Assembly: GCA_964600435.1 (NCBI GenBank)
Contig: CAZRJB010000005.1
Coordinates: 1-64,000 of the forward strand
Reading direction: 5' to 3'
Source: HGM11367 sp964600435
Lineage (GTDB): Bacteria > Bacillota > Clostridia > Christensenellales > UBA1242
Length of the DNA: 64,000 nt
Shown here: in pieces, positions 1-7,500 of the stretch
Layout of the letters: the number at the start of each line of letters is the position of its first letter
How positions within the stretch are numbered: the first letter of the stretch is position 1
Made by a program: the position numbers and the translations under genes
Notes under the pieces: model-generated
What the model saw: the letters and a program-made list of their open reading frames with translations, nothing else
Databases searched by the model: none
What the model was told of the DNA's origin: nothing

Positions 1-39
1 CAATTTACTTATTGAATACTTTTCATTTTCTTTATTCAT
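1..39 (-). CDS. N-terminal fragment of an unidentified gene, cut by the window edge
   Basis: Only the first 13 codons are inside the window (reads MNKENEKYSISKL). An ATG at 37-39 on the minus strand is preceded by a good Shine-Dalgarno sequence (AAGGAG at about 50-55). It follows the 60-residue gene at 64-246 in the same direction with a 24-base gap, so the two probably share a transcript. Too little is present to name a function. Confidence 0.6.
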   Translation of the reverse strand, partial: MNKENEKYSISKL

Positions 40-63
40 AATCTTTACTCCTTTTGTAAAATT

Positions 64-246
64 TTAATTGTCAAATACATAAATTTTTTGTTTGACTTCA
101 TCATATAAACCCAAGTATTCTTTGTTGTTATAAACAACTTTCAATACCTTAGGTTCATTCTTTTTAATCAGTTCTTCAAAGTTTTCTGAAATTTCAATTT
201 CATCAAACTTTTCTAAACTAACTATAAAACCTTTAATTTTATTCAT
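64..246 (-). CDS. small hypothetical protein, 60 aa
   Basis: A 60-residue charged protein with no signal peptide or membrane segment. It begins MNKIKGFIVSLEKFDEI and ends in a short beta-rich stretch (VVYNNKEYLGLYDEV). The start is set by an ideal Shine-Dalgarno AGGAGG about seven bases upstream, which is the main reason to accept so short an ORF. The next gene at 1-39 starts just downstream in the same direction, so this is the first gene of a small operon running off the left edge. I do not recognise a family. The VVYNNKEYLG segment could be one strand pair of a small beta-barrel, but that is a guess. Confidence 0.65.
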   Translation of the reverse strand: MNKIKGFIVSLEKFDEIEISENFEELIKKNEPKVLKVVYNNKEYLGLYDEVKQKIYVFDN

Positions 247-266
247 ATATAAACCTCCTATTTAGA

Positions 267-518
267 TTTGCCTTTCGGCAGACAAACGAAAGCAAGATTT
301 GTTAAATTTTTTCTCTTAATTAAATTGCGAGTGTCAATGAAAAAGAAAAAAATATTGTCTTTGTAATTTTTTGACAAAACAAAAAAGACCAGGTTTGCAA
401 AAAACCTAATCTGATATAAAATATATTAAATTTTATTAAATTGTTTAAGCAATAATTTTTTCCATTGACACTTGCAAACAAGCCTTGCTACGATAGGGCT
501 GACGAATGGCAAAGATAA
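267..518. repeat. imperfect long inverted repeat (MITE-like or RNA-hairpin element)
   Basis: The left arm (about 267-345) and the reverse complement of the right arm (about 462-518) share the ordered blocks TTTGCC-TTCG-CAG, GCAAG, TTGTT and AGTGTCAATG followed by an A-rich run. The left arm carries about 20 extra A/T-rich bases between blocks. The interior is A/T-rich and holds a terminator at 380-412. There is no ORF inside. Such a structure fits a small non-autonomous insertion or a structured intergenic repeat, and I see no target-site duplication that would decide between them. It fills most of the gene-free stretch 247-664. Confidence 0.45.
380..412 (-). terminator. rho-independent terminator, minus strand
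   Basis: An 11-bp stem (386-396 with 402-412, two G-U pairs) with a 5-base loop is followed on the minus strand by a run of six T. It lies inside the 267-518 inverted-repeat element. Confidence 0.7.
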
Positions 519-536
519 ATAGGATATTGTTTGCAT

Positions 537-569
537 AAAAAATACTTTGCATTTTTAATTGCAAAGCAT
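537..569 (-). terminator. rho-independent terminator, minus strand (possibly bidirectional)
   Basis: A 10-bp stem ATGCTTTGCA (542-551 with 560-569, one G-U pair) is followed on the minus strand by five T. On the plus strand the hairpin is followed by a T-rich stretch, so it may act both ways. It is a backup stop for transcripts coming from the tRNA gene. Confidence 0.55.
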
Positions 570-619
570 TTTCAAAATTATTTTTTCAACAAAATTTTTA
601 AACCAAAATAGTCATTACT

Positions 620-655
620 AAAAAATCCGAACTCACTTTTACAGCGGTTCGGATT
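620..655 (-). terminator. terminator of the tRNA-Arg transcript
   Basis: A perfect 9-bp stem AATCCGAAC (624-632 with 647-655) has a 14-base loop and a T run on the minus strand. It lies 10 bases beyond the CCA end of the tRNA gene, the expected place for its terminator. Confidence 0.8.
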
Positions 656-664
656 ATTCCTGTA

Positions 665-741
665 TGGTGCATCTGTACGGACTTGAACCGTAAACCCTCA
701 GTTCCGAAGACTGATGCTCTATCCAATTGAGCTACAGATGC
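665..741 (-). tRNA. tRNA-Arg, anticodon UCG, CCA encoded
   Basis: The minus strand folds as a complete cloverleaf. The 7-bp acceptor stem is GCATCTG/CAGATGC, the D-arm has stem GCTC/GAGC, and the anticodon stem TCAGT/ACTGA encloses the loop CTTCGGA. The T-arm contains GGTTCAAGTCC, the discriminator is A, and the CCA is encoded in the gene. The anticodon at positions 34-36 is UCG, which reads CGA and by wobble possibly other CGN arginine codons. Most Firmicutes use an ACG (inosine-modified) tRNA for this box, so UCG is noteworthy. The gene lies downstream of the MazG-like gene on the same strand with its own terminator. Confidence 0.95.
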
Positions 742-907
742 AAAAGATAAATATTAAGAAAAAAAGGTGCGAAGCGAAAGGAACTGAGGGTTCCTTGGGG
801 ACCCCAAAAAGTTGTATACAATAAACTTTTAGGGGGCGGAGCCATTGTGGTAAAAATGAAATTTTGCTTTGCAAAATGAATTCAAAACACAATATGGCGA
901 GCAAGAG
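742..907. other. hairpin-rich spacer between tRNA and MazG-like gene
   Basis: This spacer is unusually G/C-rich in patches. It contains GGGGTCCCC and a stem pairing CCCC-AAAAGTT (about 804-813) with AACTTTT-GGGG (about 829-839). No gene is supported here. The GGCGGAGCC and GTTCCTTGGGG words resemble the palindromic intergenic repeats at 23430-23984, so this may be a diverged copy. Confidence 0.35.
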
Positions 908-1216
908 TTAGTCTTGATTTTTAAGCATTACCCCATTCACGTTTTTATATACGCGTTTTTCGTTTATGTCAAGTTTTTTATTTATTTCATCTTCAAGAGA
1001 AAAGCCTAACAACTGAGAAATTCCCATAAGAAAAATAGCAACATCTGCAAGTTCACTTCCAAGTTCTTCCTTGTCAAATTTTTTGTTCCATGCCTCAAAT
1101 GCTTCTGCAACTTCGCCGCTTAAAAGGCAAAATTCTTTATCTATGTTTGTTGTGTTAAAACCTTTTTTTATTTTGTTATCCAATATTCTTTTTTGACAAT
1201 TGTCCAAATCAATCAT
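908..1216 (-). CDS. MazG-like nucleotide pyrophosphohydrolase
   Basis: This 102-residue all-alpha protein matches the MazG-like NTP pyrophosphohydrolase superfamily. Known members hydrolyse (d)NTPs to monophosphates, often as house-cleaning enzymes. The signature is the metal-binding pair EVAEAFEAW (about 34-42) and ELGSELADVAIFLMGI (about 51-66), which supply the E-x2-E and E-x3-D ligands. It is followed by the helix LLGFSLEDEINKKLDINEKR typical of the family. The length fits a single-domain MazG-like protein rather than the tandem MazG of E. coli. The Shine-Dalgarno AAAGGAG and a promoter at 1243-1272 sit directly upstream. It may be read together with the downstream tRNA gene. The substrate cannot be predicted from sequence. 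Confidence 0.9.
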   Translation of the reverse strand: MIDLDNCQKRILDNKIKKGFNTTNIDKEFCLLSGEVAEAFEAWNKKFDKEELGSELADVAIFLMGISQLLGFSLEDEINKKLDINEKRVYKNVNGVMLKNQD

Positions 1217-1242
1217 AATTTTTCTCCTTTGTGTTGTTTTAC

Positions 1243-1272
1243 ATTATACATTATAATTTAAAAAAAATACAA
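1243..1272 (-). promoter_or_regulatory. sigma-A-type promoter for the MazG-like gene
   Basis: On the minus strand TTGTAT (1267-1272) and TATAAT (1243-1248) are separated by 18 bases. The -10 box lies about 26 bases before the ATG, leaving room for the Shine-Dalgarno sequence. Confidence 0.65.
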
Positions 1273-1337
1273 TATAAAATTACATTTTTTAAAAACAATG
1301 GCAAAATTTACCACATAGTGAAAAAAATGGATAAATT

Positions 1338-1402
1338 TTCATAGTGATTTTTTCCTTTTGTTAGAGTGGTACTAAACATATTAGCGAAAAAATCACTTTT
1401 TT
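1338..1402. other. hairpin in the 1217-1514 spacer
   Basis: AGTGATTTTTTC (about 1341-1352) is the reverse complement of GAAAAAATCACT (about 1385-1396), and a T run follows on the plus strand. The loop is about 32 bases. It lies upstream of the M16 peptidase gene and could be a leader attenuator or merely a stop for readthrough. Otherwise I see no gene in 1217-1514. Confidence 0.35.
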
Positions 1403-1514
1403 CACAACATTTTTTTGTCGCAATTAAAATTTCAATCGACTTATGATAAATTTGCTATTGTATTTTTGCAAATTATATGTTAACATAGAAGTACAAAAAA
1501 CAAAAGAGGTGCAT

Positions 1515-3011
1515 ATGGCAAAGCAACAAGTAATTAAATTAAATAGCGGAGCAACATTAATTTATCAAAAGCAAGGAGCTTTTAATGGTTACTCTTTTGC
1601 TATTGGTTTTAGAGGAGGTAGTCAGTTAGATGGAAAATTTAAAGGCTTAAGCCATGCATTAGAACACATGTTGGTAAAGGCGCCAAATTATAAATCCACT
1701 AAAGTTTTGTTAGACAACTTGTTAAAATATACCATCAACCAAAACGCATTTACAACAAAAGACACAATTTGTGTTTCATCTTTTAGTTGTGTAGATAAAA
1801 ACATTGACGAAGCATTGCAACTTACTCAAAACATGTTAACAAGAAAAAGTTTTTCTAAAGAGCAATTAGATAAAGAAATTGAAGTTATTAAACAAGAAAT
1901 TTTATTGGATGAAGATGATTATAATAACCATCAAGACACGGCACTAGACTATTTGTTTGGCGAATTGCAAAACGATGATGTTGGTTTTGTTGACATTTTA
2001 GGCTCTAGCAAAACACTTAAATTGTTAACTCCAAGCATTTTGTCAACATACATGAAAAGGTACTTCAATTTGGAAAACATGGTTGTTTCTGTAACAACAA
2101 ACAAATCGTTAGAAAACGTTATGGAATTATGTAATAAGTATCTATTTTCAGTTGTTAAGCCTGCATCAAACCCAAAATTTATAGTAGGAACTCCAACGCC
2201 AAAAACATATAAAGACATAAACACAATGGTTGCCTTGCCAAACATGAATCACAACAACATTTCAATCTGTTTGCTTCTTAGAGAACGTTCCACTTTTTCA
2301 GATGACATAAACATGGAATATGCATATGACACAATAGAAGAATATTTAATGAATAGTGTAGGTGGTTTGTTGTGGGATGTGTTAAGAGAAAAAACGCCAC
2401 TTGTTTACACTTATTCCATGAGTAACATAGATTGTACCACAGCAAAATTTAAAGCATTCCAAGCAACAACAAATTCACAAAAAATGCGCAAAACAATTAC
2501 AGAAATTTGCAAAATTATTAGAGAAATTAGTTTGTATGGTGTTACAGAAAAGAAATTTAATAGTGTAAAAAACGCTTTAATTGATATAAAAACTGCAACA
2601 TTAAACAAATTTAAATCAACAAGTGCGGAATCCAATTATTTTGACTTTATAGAAGGTTATGAATTTATTGACTATAAAAAAGTTAATGACAACATTTCAA
2701 AAATAACCTATGAAGATTTTAACAATTACATTTCAAGTGTTTATTCAACGGCAAATGTTTCTTTGGCGGTTGAAGGCAATTTTGACACAAGAAAATGTTT
2801 TAGGCTTATTGAAATTGAAAAAATGCTAGGCAACTATTCTCATGTGGATATGGACGAAGAATTTAATTTGCCAATTATTGAAACAACTCCATTAACAGAT
2901 CCAAACATGGAGTTAATGGAACAGGCAATAAAGCAAGTATATTTGCAACAAAATTCAATAAAAAAAGACGATTCAGAATTTATTTCAATAGATAACGAAG
3001 TTGTAAAATAA
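1515..3011 (+). CDS. M16-family (insulinase/pitrilysin) zinc metallopeptidase
   Basis: The 498-residue protein carries the inverted zinc motif HALEH at 47-51 and the distal glutamate region EIEVIKQEI at about 121-129, placed about 75 residues later as the family requires. The second half contains VLREKTPLVYTYS, matching the conserved R/Y pair that completes the M16 active site. Both homologous halves are therefore present in one chain, as in the pqqL/YmxG-like group. There is no signal peptide or membrane segment, so it is cytoplasmic. Homologues degrade peptides, and some process RiPP leaders, but no substrate is indicated here. The ATG at 1515 is preferred over an in-frame start at 1443 because AGAGGTG precedes it and family similarity begins there. 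The next gene cluster downstream is the Cys-rich peptide locus, 200 bases away. Confidence 0.88.
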   Translation: MAKQQVIKLNSGATLIYQKQGAFNGYSFAIGFRGGSQLDGKFKGLSHALEHMLVKAPNYKSTKVLLDNLLKYTINQNAFTTKDTICVSSFSCVDKNIDEALQLTQNMLTRKSFSKEQLDKEIEVIKQEILLDEDDYNNHQDTALDYLFGELQNDDVGFVDILGSSKTLKLLTPSILSTYMKRYFNLENMVVSVTTNKSLENVMELCNKYLFSVVKPASNPKFIVGTPTPKTYKDINTMVALPNMNHNNISICLLLRERSTFSDDINMEYAYDTIEEYLMNSVGGLLWDVLREKTPLVYTYSMSNIDCTTAKFKAFQATTNSQKMRKTITEICKIIREISLYGVTEKKFNSVKNALIDIKTATLNKFKSTSAESNYFDFIEGYEFIDYKKVNDNISKITYEDFNNYISSVYSTANVSLAVEGNFDTRKCFRLIEIEKMLGNYSHVDMDEEFNLPIIETTPLTDPNMELMEQAIKQVYLQQNSIKKDDSEFISIDNEVVK

Positions 3012-3214
3012 TGTTAGTAAATTTTAGCAATAATATTTTAATTTGTTCGCTATAGATATAACATATTATGATTTTATCATTTAAATAAATTTGGGATACC
3101 TGTTGAAAAAAATACAGATATTGATGTTGTTTTCATTGACTTAATAAAAATAATTATATATACATATATTATGAATTATTTGATAGAAATTGATATTTTG
3201 AAACATGAAAAAAA

Positions 3215-3886
3215 GTGTTTCCATATAATTTACCATTATTTAGAAAAGAATCAATTATTGATTTAAAAAAAACAATTACATTTATTGTTGGTGAAAATGG
3301 GGCGGGCAAAAGTACTTTTTTAGAAAATATTGCGGGGGCTGTTGGCTTTAATACAATGGGTGGTAATGCAAATCATAATTATGGTGTTGAGGAAAAATAT
3401 AGCATTGAGGAAGTATTAAAGCTTAAATGGAATGTTAAAACAAAAAAAGGATTCTTTTTTCGAGCGGAGAGCTTTTTTAATTTCTCAAATTATATTGATA
3501 AACTTATGGATGAAGACATAGGTATTAAATATGCTTACGGTGGTAAGAAATTGATAGAACAATCACACGGAGAATCATTTTTGTCTTTGTTTAAGACTAA
3601 ATTTAAAGATGGTTTGTCTATTTTAGATGAACCTGAAGCAGCATTGTCTCCAGAAAGACAATTATCACTTATTTCCATTTTGATAGATTTGGTTCAAAAT
3701 TATAATGCTCAATTTATTATTGCAACGCATTCACCAATTCTTATAACGGCACCAAACTCAGTGGTTTATGAAATTGATGAAGGGGCATTAATTGAAAAAG
3801 ATTATAAAAGAACGAAGCAGTTTGAATTTTATAAAAATTTTATGAACAATCCAACCAGATATTTATATTATTTAACAAAGGAGTAA
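3215..3886 (+). CDS. AAA/ABC-type ATPase (COG3910-like), N-terminus frameshifted
   Basis: The protein contains Walker A GENGAGKST, the GFNTMGG stretch typical of this family, a signature-like SHGESF, Walker B LSILDEPEAALS, and the H-loop THSP. It belongs to the stand-alone predicted ATPases related to RecF/ABC ATPases. The frame opens with GTG at 3215 immediately after a TGA and has no Shine-Dalgarno site. Family members have about 20 more N-terminal residues, and these are present in another frame from an ATG at 3171 (MNYLIEIDILKHEKK), joined through the A7 run at about 3205-3211. One additional A would restore a continuous 238-residue protein. So either the gene is broken, the base was lost in assembly, or the GTG is used. 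The stop codon overlaps the Shine-Dalgarno site of the next gene (3892), so the two are one operon. Confidence 0.75.
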   Translation: MFPYNLPLFRKESIIDLKKTITFIVGENGAGKSTFLENIAGAVGFNTMGGNANHNYGVEEKYSIEEVLKLKWNVKTKKGFFFRAESFFNFSNYIDKLMDEDIGIKYAYGGKKLIEQSHGESFLSLFKTKFKDGLSILDEPEAALSPERQLSLISILIDLVQNYNAQFIIATHSPILITAPNSVVYEIDEGALIEKDYKRTKQFEFYKNFMNNPTRYLYYLTKE

Positions 3887-3891
3887 ACTGC

Positions 3892-4161
3892 TTGTATTTT
3901 AATTACCCGTGTGTTATGTCAAACATTAAAGTAGGGAATTATCAGAATATAATTAAATTACTTTCAGCATCAAATTCTTATAGATTTTTAACAAAGGATA
4001 AAATTAAAATTTGTAAAAAATGTGAATACAGATATTTGTGTTTAGAATGTAGGGCAATTTATTCTAAAACAAGGAAAGAATGGACAGATAAACCATTTAC
4101 ATGTTTGTATAATACAAAAACTCTTAAATTTAAGGAGATAGATAAAGATGATAAAAATTGA
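3892..4161 (+). CDS. SPASM-domain protein, lacks the radical-SAM domain
   Basis: Translation starts at TTG 3892 behind AAAGGAG. The 89 residues match the C-terminal SPASM domain of radical-SAM peptide maturases. PCVMS and VGN are followed by LTKDKIKICKKCEYRYLC and ECRA, and a last cysteine sits in KPFTCLYNT. That gives the C-x2-C-x5-C-x2-C pattern that holds an auxiliary iron-sulfur cluster, close to the grasp-with-spasm type. The radical-SAM domain and its CxxxCxxC motif, normally about 200 residues upstream, are missing. In its place is the ATPase gene, which ends 5 bases before the start. It is either a remnant of a deleted maturase or a short stand-alone SPASM protein. Its 3' end overlaps the Cys-rich peptide start by 14 bases. 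Confidence 0.7.
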   Translation: MYFNYPCVMSNIKVGNYQNIIKLLSASNSYRFLTKDKIKICKKCEYRYLCLECRAIYSKTRKEWTDKPFTCLYNTKTLKFKEIDKDDKN

Positions 4162-4343
4162 TAGGAAAAAAGATTTAAAAATAGAAAAAAAAGAAATGGA
4201 TATACAATTTTTTTTCTCAGTGTAATCCTGATTGTGAACCAAATTGTAATCCTAATTGCAACCCTTTATGTACACCACGTTGCAGACCAAGTTGTAATCC
4301 GTGTTATCCATCAGATCATTGCAATCCCGAATTATTTTATTAA
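4148..4343 (+). CDS. candidate Cys-rich RiPP precursor with C-x-P-x repeats, frameshifted
   Basis: An ATG at 4148 behind AAGGAG (4130-4135) opens a leader-like lysine-rich peptide, MIKIDRKKDLKIEKKEMD. It runs into a T8 tract (4208-4215) and in that frame stops at 4225. In the adjacent frame, entered by skipping one T, the sequence continues as a strikingly periodic tail: CNPD, CEPN, CNPN, CNPL, CTPR, CRPS, CNP, CYPSDH, CNPELFY, then TAA at 4341. That gives nine cysteines, most four residues apart, each followed by x-Pro. Joined, the product has 64 residues, with 22 of leader and about 40 of core. The Cys frame has no start codon of its own. Overlap with the SPASM gene suggests a modified peptide. 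The frameshift may be decay, assembly error or slippage on T8. I know no named family with this core. Confidence 0.5.
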
Positions 4344-4583
4344 CATTGTGAATTGAATTTTAGTAGATGAAAGTGATAGGTTATATTTGTCTCTTTTTCT
4401 TGTTTATATTTAATTTAATCATTGATTACAATAATTAAAAACAAAGTTTATTTCAATTAGATATTCGCAAACTTGAGAGTATTTTAGATAAAATCATAAA
4501 CAAATAAAACTATTTGTATTTAAAAAAACAATTAACATTTTTGTTTGATTGTTTTTTTTAACACAACATGTTAAAATAAAAAT
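4344..4583. other. A/T-rich spacer with promoter and weak hairpin before addB
   Basis: No gene is supported. An A/T-only hairpin (AAAAACAAT about 4524-4532 with ATTGTTTTT about 4548-4556, followed by T) may terminate the upstream cluster. It overlaps the -35 box of the addB promoter described separately. Confidence 0.4.
4549..4577 (+). promoter_or_regulatory. addB promoter, leaderless geometry
   Basis: TTGTTT (4549-4554) and TAAAAT (4572-4577) are separated by 17 bases. The -10 box ends six bases before the addB ATG at 4584, so transcription should start at or next to the A of the start codon. There is no Shine-Dalgarno sequence. Confidence 0.6.
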
Positions 4584-7500
4584 ATGGAAAAGTTAAAAGT
4601 TTTAATTTGTAACAACTCGATAAATCTTTTTGAACAATCTTTAAAAAGAATTTCTGAGTTTTATAAAAATGATAGTTACAACAACATTGTTATTGTTCCT
4701 GACAAACTAAGTTTGTTAACCGAACAATCAATTTTTGACGCATTAAACATTGACGCATATTTCAATATAGAGGTCATGGGTATTTCAAAATTTGCAAACA
4801 AGATTATTGAAAAAAACAATTTAAAAACATTTCAATGCTCAAATTTGGAATCAAAACTTTTAACCTTGCAAGCAATTCAAAACGTTTCAGAAGAATTTAA
4901 GTGTTTTTCCAAAAAATTCACCTTGGGGTTTGTTGATGAAATATATTCCAAAATTGAACAAATCAAATCCTCAAATTGTGAAATATCCTGTTTGATAGAC
5001 GAAAATGCATCACAAGGCACAAAGTTAAAGTTTGAAGATTTGCGCCTTATTTATAAGGAGTACGAAAAACTTAGAAACGGCAAGCTTGACAGTGGTTGTT
5101 TGCTGTCGCTTTTTAATCAAATTTGCACGGAATCTGATTTTTTAAAAACATGTAATGTGTTTTTTGTTGGTTTTGACAGTTTAACCAAACAAGGCTTAGA
5201 GCTTTTAAAAAATGTTTCAAAAATGGCAAATCATACACAGGTTTCTGTTGTTGCTCCAAACAATCAACCAAACGAAAGAATATATGACCAATCATTTTTA
5301 AACTCAATTCTTGAAATGGCAAAATCTGAAAAAATTGAGTGTGAATTTGAGTGGTTGAATTTACCTTTTAAAAACAACGATAAAAATCTTGTGCTAAAAA
5401 ACCTTTTTTCTAGAAATCAATCTTTAAAACAAACAGATTTTTATAAAGTATGCAGGGCAAACTCAAAAACAGAAGAAATTGAATTATGTGCAAAACAAAT
5501 AAACTACATGTTAAAAACAAAAAATCTTAAGTTTAATGACTTTGCAATATGTTGCAATGCGGACTATCAAAAATTGCTTGCAAACACCTTGCAATCGCTA
5601 AGCATTGACACATATTGTGATGCAACTTATGCATTGTTTGACCTTGAACCAATCAGGTTTTTGTTTAACTATTTTTGCTTTATAACTCAAAAAAATGACG
5701 ATTTTTTGTTTGAAATATTATCAAACCAATTTTTTAATTTAGAAAAGCAAAAATCACAACAATTGCTAACAGCATTAACAAAATATGGTTCATTAAACAA
5801 CATAAACAACTTTTATAAAACAGAAGATGCGGATGTTTTAAATTGTGTAAAAAACTTAATTTCTGAAAAATCTGAAAATCATTCAAATTGTTTGGAATTG
5901 GTTAAAAAAATAATAAAAAATCAAAATTTATTAGAAAATATTGAAAAAATTAGCACAATTTTTGAAAAAAATGGTGATGTTTTATTAAATAAAATATTTT
6001 TGCAAATTCCTTCAAAGCTAGAAACCGCAATAAGTTTGCTAGAAAGTTTGATAAAAGAAAATGTTTCGGTTGAAGATTTTACAAGCATTTTTAAAAAACT
6101 GTTAACGGAAATTGAAATAACTTCAATTCCAAGCACAACAAATCAAGTGTTTATTGGTGATACAAAAAGTTTTTTCAACAACAAACAATTTGTTTTTGTG
6201 CTAGGGCTTAACGAGGGCGAATTGCCAATTGTTTTAAATGATTATGGACTTATTTCAGACAAAGAAATAAACAGCAAAACAATAAAGGCAAAGCTTGAAC
6301 CAACAACAAAAATAATAAATAAAAGAAACAAATTTAAATTGTTTGAAATTTTGTTGTCGGCAAAAGAATCGTGCTATGTATATTATCATGTGTTTGACAA
6401 AGAAAACAAAACGGCAATAAAAGGAGATTTTGTTTCCGAACTTGAGCATTTGTTTAAAATTGAAGAAATACCCGCATCAAAAATAAAAACAATATTAAAT
6501 GAGCAAAACCTTAATGTTGCCAAAATTTGTTTTAACGCACCAAACGCCTATCATGCCAATTTAAACTTGCAAGAAAACCTGCCAAAAAAAGTTCAGGGCA
6601 TTATAAATTCATCTTTGTTAAAAATTAACAAACTATATTGCAAAACCAAACCAAATCAAACAACAAACAACTTTTCAAAACTGTTTTTTAAAAACGGCAA
6701 GGCTTCAATTTCAATCATAGAAAAATATAACAAATGCCCAAAGTCTGCTTTTTTGGGTAATGCCTTAAAGTTAAAACCAGTAAAAAAGAACATTGTAGAA
6801 GCAAACATAATTGGAACATTTTTGCATGAAGTGGGTGAAGAGTTTGTTAAAAAAAACATGGCTTGTTTGGGTAAACTTTCTCAAAAACAAATAAAATTTG
6901 ATGTGCAGAATATAATTCAAAACATGCAACAAAATGAAAATTATTATTCTATTCTTTTGCCAGAAAACAAGTTTTTGTTTAACCTTTTAAAAAAGGAAAG
7001 CGAAAGGTTTTGTTGCTTTATAAACGATGAGCAAAATCAATCGGAGTTTAAGCCAAAATATACAGAAAAATATTTTGGAGTTGGGCAAGGTTTTAAACCA
7101 ATAACTCTTGAAGTTGATGGCATAAACTATTACATTACTGGGTTTGTGGACAGAATTGATTTTTTTGAGAACAACTTTAGAATAATAGATTACAAAACAG
7201 GCAAGGCTACCAATGCAAAAGGGATGGACTATTTATTTTATGGTACAAAAATTCAATTGTTTGTGTATGCAAAAGCAATAATGCAAAACACAAACAAAAA
7301 CATGTTTGGCGCATTTTATCTTCCAATAAAAAGTGGTTTTAGCAAAGATGGAACAACCTATCAGTTCAGTGGTTTTTTTCAAGATGATGTTGGAACGTTT
7401 ATGGCGAGTGATAAAAAAGTTTCGCCCGATAATCCAAAATCGGAACTATTTAATGCAAGTTTAACAAAACCTGATAAAAATGGAGAAATAAGACTAAAGA

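Noticed and set aside
719..904. 61-aa minus-strand ORF overlapping the tRNA gene
   Set aside because: It covers half of a complete tRNA gene and has no ribosome site, and its hydrophobic composition comes from A/T-rich DNA.
4042..4242. 66-aa minus-strand ORF across the SPASM and Cys-rich genes
   Set aside because: It is the complement of lysine-rich codons and the T8 tract, has no ribosome site, and would conflict with the better-supported plus-strand genes.
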